Source: UBA6109 sp035366835 (lineage in GTDB: Bacteria; Desulfobacterota; Syntrophia; Syntrophales; UBA6109). From it: DNA of 40,495 nt. The stretch is from assembly GCA_035366835.1 (NCBI GenBank), contig DAOSIS010000029.1:1-40495 (forward strand), given 5' to 3'. Position numbers and translations under genes: made by a program. This document shows, piece by piece, positions 7,678-16,552 of the stretch (position 1 is its first letter; every line of letters starts with the position of its first letter). The notes below the pieces were generated by a model. That model saw only the letters and a list, made by a program, of their open reading frames with translations. It was not told where the DNA came from and made no database searches.

Positions 7678-8322
7678 TCAAATGTCGAAGAGGTCCGACA
7701 GGATCGCGCAGACCTGGCGATGCACCGCTCCGATATCCGGGGATCCGTCGATGATGCGGAAACGGCCGGGTTCTTCCTTCGCAAGGGCCAGATAACCTTC
7801 GCGGACCCTGCGATGGAAGGAGAGGGCCTCGTTTTCGAACCGATCCTCCCGGACGGAACGGCTTACCCGCGACATCCTGCCGACCGCGCGACGGAGGCCC
7901 ATTTCCGGCGTCACGTCGAAGAGCAGGGTGAGGTCCGGCTTGAGCGGGCCGCAGGCAAGTCGGTTCAACTCCTCGATCGTCCGCCGGTCCAGCCCCCGGC
8001 CGAAACCCTGGTAGGCAAGCGTGGCGTCGACGAAGCGGTCGCAGAGGACGAACTTCTGGCTGTCCTCCAGGGCCGGCAGGATCAGGGCGCGGACGTGGTG
8101 GGCCCGTGCCGCCGCAAAGAGCAGCAGCTCCGTTTCCGCGGCAAGGCCCTCCTCGCTGCGGCGCAGAAGGATCCGCCGGATCTTTCTGCCCAGGGAGGTG
8201 CCGCCCGGCTCCTCCGTGACCAGGCAGGATCGGCCGCGGCTGCGCAGAAACGAGGAAGCCATCTTCATCTGCGTGGTCTTTCCGGACCCCTCCACGCCTT
8301 CAAATGTGATGAACCGCTTCAT
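7678..8322 (-). CDS. tmk: Thymidylate kinase
   Basis: The enzyme phosphorylates dTMP to dTDP. The product has 214 residues, the standard length. The P-loop is GVEGSGKTT (9-17), EEPGGT is at 37-42, and the DRF motif is at 95-97 followed by DATLAYQGFGRGLD. The ATG at 8322 has GGGAG close upstream. The TGA stop touches the holB 5' region, so the two are probably translated together. Confidence 0.97.
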   Translation of the reverse strand: MKRFITFEGVEGSGKTTQMKMASSFLRSRGRSCLVTEEPGGTSLGRKIRRILLRRSEEGLAAETELLLFAAARAHHVRALILPALEDSQKFVLCDRFVDATLAYQGFGRGLDRRTIEELNRLACGPLKPDLTLLFDVTPEMGLRRAVGRMSRVSRSVREDRFENEALSFHRRVREGYLALAKEEPGRFRIIDGSPDIGAVHRQVCAILSDLFDI

Positions 8323-8433
8323 AGACTCCCGAAAACGTGCGACAGAGAGAACAGAGATCCAAAAAGGAAGGGGGAACGCCGCCGGTCTGCTCCCTGCGGT
8401 CGATCCCCCTGCAGAACATGCTGCGAAACGGTG

Positions 8434-8613
8434 TTACTTCCCCTCGCCGGGGACGATGGCTTCCACGGGACACTGCTCGGCGCAGGTACCGCAATCCGTG
8501 CACAGTTTGGGATCGATCGTATATTTTTCCTCTCCCTCGCTGATCGCCTCCACCGGGCACTCATCCTGACAGGATCCGCAAGCAATACATTCATCGGTAA
8601 TTACGTACGCCAT
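8434..8613 (-). CDS. Small 2x[4Fe-4S] bacterial-type ferredoxin
   Basis: The product has only 59 residues. Two classical binding motifs are present: CIACGSCQDECP (C9, C12, C15, C19) and CTDCGTCAEQCP (C38, C41, C44, C48). Each final Cys-Pro is intact, so two [4Fe-4S] clusters are expected, with low-potential electron transfer in the cytoplasm. The start has a perfect AAGGAG. It lies between nifU-like and tmk, so it may serve nearby Fe-S enzymes such as IspH, which needs reduced ferredoxin or flavodoxin; that link is an inference. Confidence 0.95.
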   Translation of the reverse strand: MAYVITDECIACGSCQDECPVEAISEGEEKYTIDPKLCTDCGTCAEQCPVEAIVPGEGK

Positions 8614-8670
8614 AGTTTTCTCCTTTGCTTTGATATTCTTTCCGGCCGCAATTCAACCGGTCAAAACGCC

Positions 8671-8892
8671 CTAAACGGAAACAACTTCCTTCACTTCGGG
8701 GACTTCCTTCTGCAGGAATTTCTGGATCCCCATCTTCAGCGTCATCTGAGACATGGGACAGCCATGGCAGGCCCCCTTCAGACGCACCTTGACCACGCCC
8801 TCTTCGGTGACTTCCACCAGTTCGACGTCCCCGCCGTCCGCCTGGAGGTTCGGACGGATTTTCTCGATCGCCGCCTGCACGCGCTCTTTCAT
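8671..8892 (-). CDS. NifU C-terminal-domain Fe-S scaffold protein
   Basis: The product has 73 residues and is the stand-alone NifU-like domain: IEKIRPNLQADGGDVELVEV followed by KGACHGCPMSQMTL, whose CxxC (in GACHGCP) can hold a bridging [4Fe-4S] cluster between two subunits, and a final GIQKFLQKEVPEVKEV helix. It is a carrier or scaffold for cluster delivery to apo-proteins. GGAGG lies before the ATG at 8892. The neighbours are a ferredoxin and, further upstream, IspH, both cluster clients. Confidence 0.95.
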   Translation of the reverse strand: MKERVQAAIEKIRPNLQADGGDVELVEVTEEGVVKVRLKGACHGCPMSQMTLKMGIQKFLQKEVPEVKEVVSV

Positions 8893-8911
8893 TTTTCGCC
8901 TCCGCCGCTTC

Positions 8912-9502
8912 TCAATGCGGCATGTAATCGATGATCCTCTTCACGAGACTCCGTGCGACATCGGCAAGCTCGGGCTTGATGACCCGGTACTGATCGATGG
9001 CGAGGTCGCCCGCTTTCCACACGATCGCCGCTGAACCGGCGTCGATGAGACGCATCCCCAAACCCACCTTGGCAAACTTGTCGTCCTTCTCCCGCGCGTA
9101 ATTCCACATGTCCACGTTCACGGCCAGCAGGGCATCGGCGCCCGACAGGTCGGCGATCCGCCTGGAGGCTTCGGGATCGGAGAAGCTCAGGCTGTTGAGT
9201 TTTGCCGTGTAGGCCGTCACGGCCGTGCGCAATTCCGCGTTCTCGGCCATCCGCTTCGCCAATGCCGATCCGGCAATCACCTCCGTGAACCAGCCGCGAT
9301 CGGTGAGGACCGTCCCCACGATCTCTTCAACCACTCCGCGCGCCTCCCCATAGGCCGCAACATCCGCCGGAAGCACCAGGACCTTCTTGGGATGAAAGTC
9401 CTTGGCCCCGGGACTCGACTGGGAATAGCGCAATTCCGCGCAGGCAGCCAGAAGAAACACCAACACGAAGGCAAGCCACGGCTTCCCGAATTTTGCCGGC
9501 AT
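8912..9502 (-). CDS. Putative outer-membrane lipoprotein of the GNA1162/CsgG-like fold group
   Basis: The product has 196 residues. A signal peptide with a lipobox (FLLAAC, Cys 21) marks a lipoprotein; residue 22 is Ala and 23 Glu, so outer-membrane sorting is likely by the E. coli rule. The mature part has KKVLVLPADVAAYGEARG, then ADLSGADALLAVNVDMWNY, then an LIDAGSAAIVWKAGD strand. This resembles small lipoproteins with a TolB-N/CsgG-like alpha/beta fold (DUF799-type), a tentative match. RBS AAGGAG is 8 nt before the ATG. It sits inside the isoprenoid/tmk gene block without an obvious link. Confidence 0.7.
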   Translation of the reverse strand: MPAKFGKPWLAFVLVFLLAACAELRYSQSSPGAKDFHPKKVLVLPADVAAYGEARGVVEEIVGTVLTDRGWFTEVIAGSALAKRMAENAELRTAVTAYTAKLNSLSFSDPEASRRIADLSGADALLAVNVDMWNYAREKDDKFAKVGLGMRLIDAGSAAIVWKAGDLAIDQYRVIKPELADVARSLVKRIIDYMPH

Positions 9503-9517
9503 GGCAGGCTCCTTCCC

Positions 9518-11272
9518 TTACCTTTGCACCGTGATGAAACCCGGCAAAACAAGCCAGACGAGGCAACTGAACCCCGCGATAATATAAACGGTTTCCAGAA
9601 GCCCCTCCAGCACGGCGCCGGAAAGTTCCGACCTTCTATCACAAAGATCCAAACAAATCCACAGGTAAAAGACGCAGGCAGTCAGGGTGAATGCGACCGA
9701 TGAGGTCCACCCGAGCGGATAGGCGCAGACCAGGAGAACGAGCAGCAATGCGATCAGGACTTTCAGCAGGGTCTGCGTCCTTTCCTTGCCGATCACGACC
9801 GGAAGCGTCTCCTTCCCTAGGAAGCGGTCCTTCTGGATGTCGACGACGTCCGACAGGGCCGAACGGGTGAACACCAGTCCGCCGACGAACAGAAACGAGA
9901 CGATGACCGACGGCTGCAGATAGGGCTCATTGTCGAGCACCGGCAGCAGGGCCGTCGATGCCGCCCAGGCTACGGCCATGGAGATGTTCTTGGAGCCCGG
10001 CAGATCCTTGAGGCTGCGGAACCGCCACCCTTCGGGCAGGAGATTCACGTTGTACAGCCCTCCCGCGGCGGACATGAACAGCAGCAGCAAGAAGGTCTGC
10101 GGGCCGTCGAGGTATGCGAGGACAAGGGCGACAAAGAGGGCCGAGGCGCACAGGGCGATGAAGAGCGGCTCCTGGCGCGGATAGGCGTCTTCGCGGAAAG
10201 AGCCGATCCGCCAGCTCGATCGCCGATCGGTCAGACGGTTCAAGGTATGCATCGCATAGACGTAAAGGGCGGCGATCAGGACATGCAGGAGAAGGACGTG
10301 CCTCCCCTGAAGAAGGGAGCAGCTCGCGGACAGACATCCGGCGCCGAGGGCCGAGTAGATGTCCGTTCTCACGAGAAAATCCCAGAAGTCGAGGAGGTGG
10401 CGGTAGGGGCCGCGGCTCTTGCCCTGCCGCTGAACGAGCATCGAGACGACGCGGTCGATGGTCCAGTTGGGCGTCGACGCCCCCGCCGATACGCCGATCC
10501 GGTCGAAACGGTCGACGTCAATTCCCTCGATCTCCTCCACCGTCTCGACGTGGAAGGTAGGCTTTCCTTCAAGCTTCGACAGTGTGGCAAGGCGGCGGGT
10601 GTTGGCGCTGTTCCTGCCGCCCACGACGAACATGGCGTCCATCTCCCCGGCCAGCTCCTTCACCTCCGCCTGGCGCCTCTCCGTCGAATCGCAGATCGTG
10701 TCGAAGACGACGGCGTCGGGAAAGCGCTCCCGGATCCTCCCGACCATCCGACGGTACCCCTCCACGTCCTGGGTCGTCTGGGCCACGACGCAGACCTTCC
10801 GCAGGTCGGGCAGGCGGTCGACCGCGGCGAGATCACCGATCACAATGCCGCGGTCTCCGGCGAAGCCGAGGAGTCCGTTGACCTCGGGGTGCTCCGCATC
10901 GCCGAGGATGAGGATCTCGTACCCCTGGGATGCATGCTTCCGGATGATCTTCTGGACGTGGGCCACGCGGGGGCACGTGGCATCGACGACGCGGATGCCC
11001 AGTTTCCCGACCTTGCTCATTTCCGCGGGGGAGATCCCGTGCGCACGGATGATGAGGAGGGCCGTCTTGTCCGTGGAATCGATCTCAGCGAGTGACCGGA
11101 TCGGCACGATGCCGCGGTTCCGCAGCAATTCGACCGTCTGGGGATTGTGAATCAGCGGGCCGTAGGTGTAGATGGTCTGGCGCCTTCTCTTCTGGGCGAG
11201 ATCGAGGACGATGTCCACGGCCCTGCGCACGCCCATGCAGAATCCCGCTGTCTTGGCCAGCTTCACGCTCAT
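9518..11272 (-). CDS. ispH: Fusion: HMBPP reductase (IspH) plus UbiA-type membrane prenyltransferase
   Basis: The product has 584 residues. Residues 1-280 are IspH, the last MEP-pathway step (HMBPP to IPP/DMAPP) with a [4Fe-4S] cluster. Cluster cysteines are C12 (GFCMGVRRA), C100 (DATCPRV) and C194 (DTICDST). Substrate residues H42, H78, H128, E130, T166/T167 and N224 are in place. Residues 300-584 have about eight membrane segments and UbiA-like Asp motifs, NRLTD (345-349) and SDVVDIQKDRFLGKETLPVVIG (D475, D478, D482; text split). No stop or restart separates the halves. The start overlaps the tlyA stop (ATGA). The UbiA acceptor is unknown; the first Asp motif is shorter than NDxxD. Confidence 0.92.
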   Translation of the reverse strand: MSVKLAKTAGFCMGVRRAVDIVLDLAQKRRRQTIYTYGPLIHNPQTVELLRNRGIVPIRSLAEIDSTDKTALLIIRAHGISPAEMSKVGKLGIRVVDATCPRVAHVQKIIRKHASQGYEILILGDAEHPEVNGLLGFAGDRGIVIGDLAAVDRLPDLRKVCVVAQTTQDVEGYRRMVGRIRERFPDAVVFDTICDSTERRQAEVKELAGEMDAMFVVGGRNSANTRRLATLSKLEGKPTFHVETVEEIEGIDVDRFDRIGVSAGASTPNWTIDRVVSMLVQRQGKSRGPYRHLLDFWDFLVRTDIYSALGAGCLSASCSLLQGRHVLLLHVLIAALYVYAMHTLNRLTDRRSSWRIGSFREDAYPRQEPLFIALCASALFVALVLAYLDGPQTFLLLLFMSAAGGLYNVNLLPEGWRFRSLKDLPGSKNISMAVAWAASTALLPVLDNEPYLQPSVIVSFLFVGGLVFTRSALSDVVDIQKDRFLGKETLPVVIGKERTQTLLKVLIALLLVLLVCAYPLGWTSSVAFTLTACVFYLWICLDLCDRRSELSGAVLEGLLETVYIIAGFSCLVWLVLPGFITVQR

Positions 11273-12030
11273 CCGTTCCGGCCTTCTCCTTTTTTCGCGT
11301 AAACGAAGAATTCCCGGTTCCCCGCGGGGCCGCAGACGGGCGACTCGCAGGTCCCCAGGACCTCCAGCCCCGCCTCGCGGCAGAACTGTTCGATGCCCCG
11401 CAGGGCCGCTTCCTGCTTTTCAGGGTCGCGAACGACGCCTCCCTTGCCCACATCGCCCTTTGCGACTTCGAACTGCGGCTTGACGAGCATCAGCAGCAGC
11501 GTCTCCCTGTGCAGAAGGCCCAGGACGGCCGGCAGGACCCGGCGGAGCGATATGAAGGACACGTCGATCGTCACGAGGTCGACGTCTTCCTCCAGGAGGC
11601 TGCCGTCGAAGCGGCGGATGTTGGTGCGCTCGACGGGCACAACCCGGTCATCCTGCCGCAGTTTCCAGGCCAGCTGTCCGTAACCGACATCGACGGCGTA
11701 GACCCTGGAGACCCCTTCCTGCAGGAGGCAATCGGTGAAGCCGCCCGTCGAAGCCCCCACATCGAGGGCGATCCGGCCGCGGACCTCCAGCCCGAAGGCA
11801 TCCAGGGCCCCCTTGAGCTTCACCCCTCCCCGGCTGACGTAGGGATGATCCTGCCCCCGCAGGCGGACCGCCGCCCCCGGTGCGACAAGCGTCCCCGCCT
11901 TGTCGACGGGCGTCCCATCGATCAGGACGTCCCCCGAAAGGACCAGAGATTGCGCGATCTCCGGCGTCGCCGCGAGGCCGCGCTCCACCAGCAGTCTGTC
12001 TAAACGGATTTTCGCCGGCTTTCCGCCCAT
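11269..12030 (-). CDS. tlyA: TlyA-family rRNA 2'-O-methyltransferase (S4 plus FtsJ-like domains)
   Basis: The product has 253 residues. An S4 RNA-binding domain covers about 8-68 (RLDRLLVERGLAATPEIAQS). A Rossmann methyltransferase follows, with YVSRGGVKLKGALD, motif I ALDVGASTGGFTDCLLQEG, VYAVDVGYGQLAWKLR, and a VKPQFEV segment holding a catalytic Lys candidate. Mycobacterial TlyA methylates 16S C1409 and 23S C1920 and has a hemolysin by-activity; the rRNA role is presumed here. ATG 12030 overlaps the end of dxs by 31 bp, and its stop overlaps ispH by 4 bp. Confidence 0.93.
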   Translation of the reverse strand: MGGKPAKIRLDRLLVERGLAATPEIAQSLVLSGDVLIDGTPVDKAGTLVAPGAAVRLRGQDHPYVSRGGVKLKGALDAFGLEVRGRIALDVGASTGGFTDCLLQEGVSRVYAVDVGYGQLAWKLRQDDRVVPVERTNIRRFDGSLLEEDVDLVTIDVSFISLRRVLPAVLGLLHRETLLLMLVKPQFEVAKGDVGKGGVVRDPEKQEAALRGIEQFCREAGLEVLGTCESPVCGPAGNREFFVYAKKGEGRNG

Positions 12031-13946
12031 GACGACCCCAGGAGATCGCGGGCGGCGCGCAGGATGCCCTCCTCGTCGATCCCGTAGATGCTGCGCAGTT
12101 CCTTTTGCGTGGCGTGTTCGGCGAATTCGTCCCGGATGCCGAGGCGCTTGACGGCGATGTCCCGCAGGCCTGCGCGTTCGAACAGCTCGAGGACCGCGCT
12201 CCCGAAACCGCCCATGAGGGCGTTTTCTTCGACGGTGATCACCCGGCGGGCGGAGGCGGCGGTATCGCACAGCAATTCCTCGTCCAGGGGCTTGACGAAA
12301 CGCGCATTGACGACCCGGACCGCCGCACCCTCCCGGCGCAGCCTGCGCGCGGCGGACAGGGCGGTATACACGGACGGGCCGACAGCGAAGATCGCCAGAT
12401 CCTTCCCCTCCAGCAGGACTTCGCCGCGACCCAGTTCGAGGGAGCGGGGCGTGCCGTCCAGGGCGGTCCCCACCCCGGCGCCCCGGGGATAACGGACCGC
12501 AGCGGGCAGGCCGCAGAAAACGGCGGTCCTGAGCATATGCCGCAGTTCGTTCTCGTCCTTGGGAGCCATCACCACCAGGTTCGGGACGGTGCGCAGGAAG
12601 GACAGGTCGAACGCGCCGTGATGGGTGGGGCCGTCGGCGCCGACGAATCCCGCCCGGTCCAGTGCGAGGACGATCGGAAGTTTCTGGAGGCAGACGTCAT
12701 GGATGATTTGGTCGTAGGCGCGCTGCAGGAACGTGGAATAGATGGCGACGACGGGGATCATGCCTTCCGCGGCGAGGCCGGCGGCGAAGGTGACCGCATG
12801 CTGTTCGGCAATGCCCACGTCGTAGAAACGCCCGGGGAATTCCCTTGCGAAGGCGTCCAGTCCCGTCCCTTCGCACATGGCGGCCGTGACGGCGATGATC
12901 CGCGGGTCCTGCCGCGCCAGCTCGACGATGGTGCGGCCGAAGACCTTCGTGTAGCTCGGCGGCTGCGGCGCCGCGCTCGCGGAAAGCGTCTCCCCCGTCT
13001 CGACATCGAAGGGGGCGATCCCGTGGAAGCGGAGAGGGTCCGCCTCGGAGAATGGGTATCCCTTGCCCTTCTTCGTGACGACGTGGACCAGCACGGGCGA
13101 GTGCAGTTCCCTGACGTTCTTCAAGTTCTTGATCAGGTTGTCGATCCGGTGCCCCTCGAGCGGTCCCACGTACATGAAACCGAGTTCCTCGAAGATGGCG
13201 CCGGGGATCACCAGATTCTTCAGGGACTCTTCCATCTGCTGGGTGAATTTCATGACCTGTTCGCCGATCGCGGGGATGGACCTGAGGAACCCCTTGATCT
13301 CGCGCCGCACCTTGGTCACCGTATGGCCCGTCAGCACGCGGTTCAGATAGGATGACAGTGCGCCGACGTTGGGCGAGATGGACATCTCGTTGTCGTTGAG
13401 GATGATGATCAGGTCTTTCTTCCGGTCGCCGACCCAGTTGAGGGCCTCGAAGGACATGCCCGACGTCAGGGAGCCGTCGCCGATGACGGCGATGATCTTG
13501 TACCGTTCCCCGAGAAGACAGCGGGCCTCGGCCAGCCCGCTTGCCGCCGAGATCGATGTGCCGCTGTGGCCGACGCCGAAAACGTCGTAGATGCTCTCTG
13601 CCCGGCGCGGGAAGCCGCTCAGCCCCCCCTTCTTGCGCAGGGTATGGAAGCGGTCCTTCCGGCCGGTGATCAGCTTGTGCGCATAGGCCTGGTGGCCGAC
13701 ATCCCAGATCAGCTTGTCCGTCGGCGTATCGAAGACGTAGTGGAGGGCGAGCGTCAGTTCCACCGTCCCCAGCGACGAGGCCAGATGGCCGCCGCAACGC
13801 GAAACGGTGCCGATGATCTCCTCACGGATTTCCGCGGCAAGGCGATCGAGGGAAGCGATGTCCAGCTTCCGCAGATCCTCCGGCTCCCGGATGCCGTCAA
13901 GGACGCGTCTCCGTGAAGCAGAATTGTCCCGATCCTTCTCGTTCAT
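12000..13946 (-). CDS. dxs: 1-deoxy-D-xylulose-5-phosphate synthase
   Basis: The enzyme condenses pyruvate and glyceraldehyde-3-phosphate in the first MEP-pathway step, using thiamine diphosphate. The product has 648 residues, normal length. H54 (GGHLASSLG), the ThDP motif GDGSLTSG (from 156) with NDNEMSI, the catalytic Glu 381 in GIAEQHAVTFAAG, and RAGFVGADGPTHHGAFD are all present. The ATG at 13946 is the first start that does not run into ispA. Its leader includes a second ATG in another frame that opens a three-codon frame (ATGCAGTTATGA) ending on the start itself. Confidence 0.97.
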   Translation of the reverse strand: MNEKDRDNSASRRRVLDGIREPEDLRKLDIASLDRLAAEIREEIIGTVSRCGGHLASSLGTVELTLALHYVFDTPTDKLIWDVGHQAYAHKLITGRKDRFHTLRKKGGLSGFPRRAESIYDVFGVGHSGTSISAASGLAEARCLLGERYKIIAVIGDGSLTSGMSFEALNWVGDRKKDLIIILNDNEMSISPNVGALSSYLNRVLTGHTVTKVRREIKGFLRSIPAIGEQVMKFTQQMEESLKNLVIPGAIFEELGFMYVGPLEGHRIDNLIKNLKNVRELHSPVLVHVVTKKGKGYPFSEADPLRFHGIAPFDVETGETLSASAAPQPPSYTKVFGRTIVELARQDPRIIAVTAAMCEGTGLDAFAREFPGRFYDVGIAEQHAVTFAAGLAAEGMIPVVAIYSTFLQRAYDQIIHDVCLQKLPIVLALDRAGFVGADGPTHHGAFDLSFLRTVPNLVVMAPKDENELRHMLRTAVFCGLPAAVRYPRGAGVGTALDGTPRSLELGRGEVLLEGKDLAIFAVGPSVYTALSAARRLRREGAAVRVVNARFVKPLDEELLCDTAASARRVITVEENALMGGFGSAVLELFERAGLRDIAVKRLGIRDEFAEHATQKELRSIYGIDEEGILRAARDLLGSSWAESRRKSV

Positions 13947-13980
13947 AACTGCATGGCGGGAGAAACCCCTTCCCGCGTGC

Positions 13981-14889
13981 TCACGATCTTCTTTCCAAGG
14001 TGTATCTGGCAATCTTCCGCAGAGGCTCCGCCCGGTCACCGAACTCCGCCAGACCGTCGACGGCCGCATCCACCAGCTCCCGCGCCCTGTCTCTGGCCGC
14101 ATCGAGACCCAGAAGACCGGGATAGGTCATCTTCCGCCGGCAGGCGTCGCTGCCCGTGTTCTTCCCCAGGAGCCCCGGGTCCCCTTCCACATTCAGGATG
14201 TCGTCGGCGATCTGGAAGGCCAGGCCGACGCGGCCGCCATAGGACGCGAGGGCGGCGACCTGTGCATCCCCGGCGCCTGCAAGGACGGCGCCGAGCCTCA
14301 CCGAGGCGACGATCATCGCGCCGGTCTTGCGGCTGTGGATGTATTCGAGCGTGTCCGCATCGGCCGGCTTCCCCTCGGAAAGGACGTCGACGACCTGGCC
14401 GCCCACCATCCCCGAAAACCCGGCGGCCTCGGCGACGATCTGCACGGCCGCGACGACGGACCGCTCGGGGACATGCGCCGCCAATTCCCGGCCCGCCAGG
14501 AGATGAAACGCCTCCGTGAGCAGGGCATCCCCCGCCAGGATCGCGATGTTCTCGCCGAAAACTTTGTGGCACGTCGGCTTCCCCCGGCGGAAATCATCGT
14601 CATCCATGGCCGGGAGATCGTCGTGGATGAGCGAATAGGTATGGATCATCTCCAGGGCGCAGGCTGCCGGCAGAACGAGATCGGCCGACCCTCCGACCGC
14701 CTCGGCCGCGGCCATGCAGAGGACGGGCCGCAGCCGCTTCCCGCCGGCAAAGAGGCTGTACCGCATCGCCTGGAAGATGACCGGCGGGAAGAAATCCTCC
14801 GTCGGCAGGCATTGGTCCAGGGCCTCGTCGACCCGCTGCTTCCGTTCGGCAAGGTAGGTCCTCAGGAAGTGATCCGCCTCAGTCCTCAC
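13981..14889 (-). CDS. ispA: Short-chain polyprenyl diphosphate (farnesyl/geranyl) synthase
   Basis: The enzyme extends allylic diphosphates with IPP. The product has 302 residues from a GTG at 14889 with GGAGG 7 nt upstream. The first Asp-rich motif is HDDLPAMDDDDFRRG (D90, D91, D97), and GGKRLRP is the IPP-binding loop. The second motif is ADDILNVEGD, where the usual third Asp is Asn 233. K189-T190 in SRKTGAM are conserved. The gene overlaps xseB by 11 bp and sits 34 bp before dxs, so precursor synthesis and chain elongation are co-expressed. Chain length (C15 likely) is inferred. Confidence 0.95.
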   Translation of the reverse strand: MRTEADHFLRTYLAERKQRVDEALDQCLPTEDFFPPVIFQAMRYSLFAGGKRLRPVLCMAAAEAVGGSADLVLPAACALEMIHTYSLIHDDLPAMDDDDFRRGKPTCHKVFGENIAILAGDALLTEAFHLLAGRELAAHVPERSVVAAVQIVAEAAGFSGMVGGQVVDVLSEGKPADADTLEYIHSRKTGAMIVASVRLGAVLAGAGDAQVAALASYGGRVGLAFQIADDILNVEGDPGLLGKNTGSDACRRKMTYPGLLGLDAARDRARELVDAAVDGLAEFGDRAEPLRKIARYTLERRS

Positions 14890-15112
14890 TGTTTTCCTCC
14901 CGATAGGGCTTCGCGACCGTTTCTCCCTCTTCCTGCAGAAGAAGCTCCACGCGCCGCTGCGCTTCGTCCAGTTTGCGGGAACAGACCCGGACCAGGCGGA
15001 TCCCCTCCTCGAAAGACTTCAGCGAATCTTCGAGGCTCAGGTCCCCGCTTTCCATCTTTTTGACGATCTCTTCGAGTTTCGCCAGTGCGTCTTCAAATTT
15101 CTCCTTGGCCAT
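14879..15112 (-). CDS. xseB: Exodeoxyribonuclease VII small subunit
   Basis: The product has 77 residues and is a typical XseB: FEDALAKLEEIVKKMESGDL, SLEDSLKSFEEGIRLVR, then a helical KLDEAQRRVELL tail that packs on XseA. The gene overlaps xseA by 20 bp and ispA by 11 bp; the xseA-xseB-ispA-dxs order is widespread. The very C-terminus is acidic (EENSED). Confidence 0.97.
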   Translation of the reverse strand: MAKEKFEDALAKLEEIVKKMESGDLSLEDSLKSFEEGIRLVRVCSRKLDEAQRRVELLLQEEGETVAKPYREENSED

Positions 15113-16472
15113 GATCCGACTCCTCGTAGAGTTCTTTCACGGTCGCCCGCAGTCCGCCGGAGGCAAGCTTCATGTCCACGTCCTCCCCGCAGCGGGCATC
15201 GGCCGGCCGCCGCACGATCCGCCCGCCGGGGACCGTCCGTACGATGGCGTATCCCCGGTTCAGGACAGCCAGGGGGCTCAGCGACTGCAGGAGCGCCGTC
15301 AACCCGTCCGCCGTGTTCCTGTTCCGTTCGACGAAGCGAAGGATCTCGCTTACCATATTCTTTTTCCGCTGCTCAAGGGCGATCCGCCCTTCCCCGATGC
15401 GCCCCGCGGGATGCCGGTAACGGAGGCGAAGCCCGGCCTCTCCCAGATTCCGCCGCGCCGCCTCGACGCAGCGCCCGGCCAGTTGACGGATCCGCTCCAG
15501 GGATCCGTCGAGGTCCATGCGGATTTCGGCGATCCGCCGCTTGGGATCCCGGAGGCGTTGGCGTGAGGAATCGAGACGATCGGCGAAGGTCTGCCGGCGG
15601 CCCCGCTCGGCAAGGACCAGGCGGCGGCGAAGCGTCTTCAGGAGGCCCGCAAGTTCCGTGCGCGACGGCACGGCGAGTTCAGCCGCGGCCGAAGGCGTCG
15701 GCGCCCGGAGATCGGCGACAAAATCGGCGATCGTGAAATCGGTCTCGTGCCCGACGGCCGAGATCACCGGGACGGGACAGGCAAAGATCGCGCGCGCCAC
15801 GGCCTCGTCGTTGAATGGCGCCAGGTCCTCGAGGGATCCCCCGCCCCGGGCCACGATGATCACGTCGATGCTTTCCATCGACTGGAGAAGGCGCAGCGCC
15901 GCCGCGATTTCCCGCGGCGCCTCCGGCCCCTGGACGCGCACAGGCGCAACCAGGATATTGACGGACGAGAAACGCCTGCGTGTCACCGTGAGGATGTCCC
16001 GAATCACGGCCCCCGTCGGCGACGTGACGACACCGATCCTGGCCGGCAGGAAGGGAATCGGCTTCTTCTTTTCGGCGTCGAAGAGACCTTCGGCGGCAAG
16101 CCGCGCCTTGAGCTGTTCGAAGGCTTTTTGCAGCGCGCCGAGCCCCTGGGGCTCGACCTTCTCGACAATCAGCTGGTACTCCCCCCGCGCCTGGTAAACC
16201 CCCAGCCTCCCGCGGCAGACGATCCGCATACCCTCTTCGAGTTCGAAGGCCTGAAGCTGCGCGGAACCCACCTGCCGGAAGGGGGGGAAGTGCGACCGGA
16301 ACAGGACGGCGCGGATGGCGCTCTTGTCGTCCTTGAGCGTGAAATAGATGTGGCCCGACCCCGGACGGCGGAGATTCGAGACCTCGCCTTCCACCTGCAG
16401 GACATCGAACCACGATTCCAGGAGATCGCGGATTCTTTCCGTAAGTTCGGTAACGCTTAGAATTTCTTTCAT
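15093..16472 (-). CDS. xseA: Exodeoxyribonuclease VII large subunit
   Basis: The enzyme degrades single-stranded DNA in both directions. The product has 459 residues. The N-terminal OB-fold has VEGEVSNLRRPGSGHIYFTLKD (split in text). The catalytic core has IGVVTSPTGAVIRDIL, VARGGGSLEDLAPFNDE and VISAVGHETDFTIADFVAD. Long coiled-coil helices follow. ATG 16472 was chosen because the family starts MKEI-type just before the OB-fold; 29 further open upstream codons lack similarity and overlap the divergent promoter region. It is the first gene of the minus-strand block. Confidence 0.97.
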   Translation of the reverse strand: MKEILSVTELTERIRDLLESWFDVLQVEGEVSNLRRPGSGHIYFTLKDDKSAIRAVLFRSHFPPFRQVGSAQLQAFELEEGMRIVCRGRLGVYQARGEYQLIVEKVEPQGLGALQKAFEQLKARLAAEGLFDAEKKKPIPFLPARIGVVTSPTGAVIRDILTVTRRRFSSVNILVAPVRVQGPEAPREIAAALRLLQSMESIDVIIVARGGGSLEDLAPFNDEAVARAIFACPVPVISAVGHETDFTIADFVADLRAPTPSAAAELAVPSRTELAGLLKTLRRRLVLAERGRRQTFADRLDSSRQRLRDPKRRIAEIRMDLDGSLERIRQLAGRCVEAARRNLGEAGLRLRYRHPAGRIGEGRIALEQRKKNMVSEILRFVERNRNTADGLTALLQSLSPLAVLNRGYAIVRTVPGGRIVRRPADARCGEDVDMKLASGGLRATVKELYEESDHGQGEI

Positions 16473-16491
16473 AATCGATTTCTTACCCTGC

Positions 16492-16520
16492 GGACTACCA
16501 GATATCGACCCCGCTGACAA
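16492..16520 (-). promoter_or_regulatory. Possible promoter of the xseA operon
   Basis: Read on the minus strand: TTGTCA (16515-16520), a 17-bp spacer, then TAGTCC (16492-16497), about 20 bp before the xseA ATG. The -10 is weak. A diverging promoter candidate for the plus-strand gene lies 33 bp away. Confidence 0.35.
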
Positions 16521-16552
16521 GGAGGTTTTTGCCCGGCGTTTCCCCCGATTCG

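Noticed and set aside
9518..10375. Separate ubiA gene start inside the IspH fusion
   Set aside because: No Met/GTG with a Shine-Dalgarno occurs at the domain border; the frame is continuous, so a fusion is the better call.
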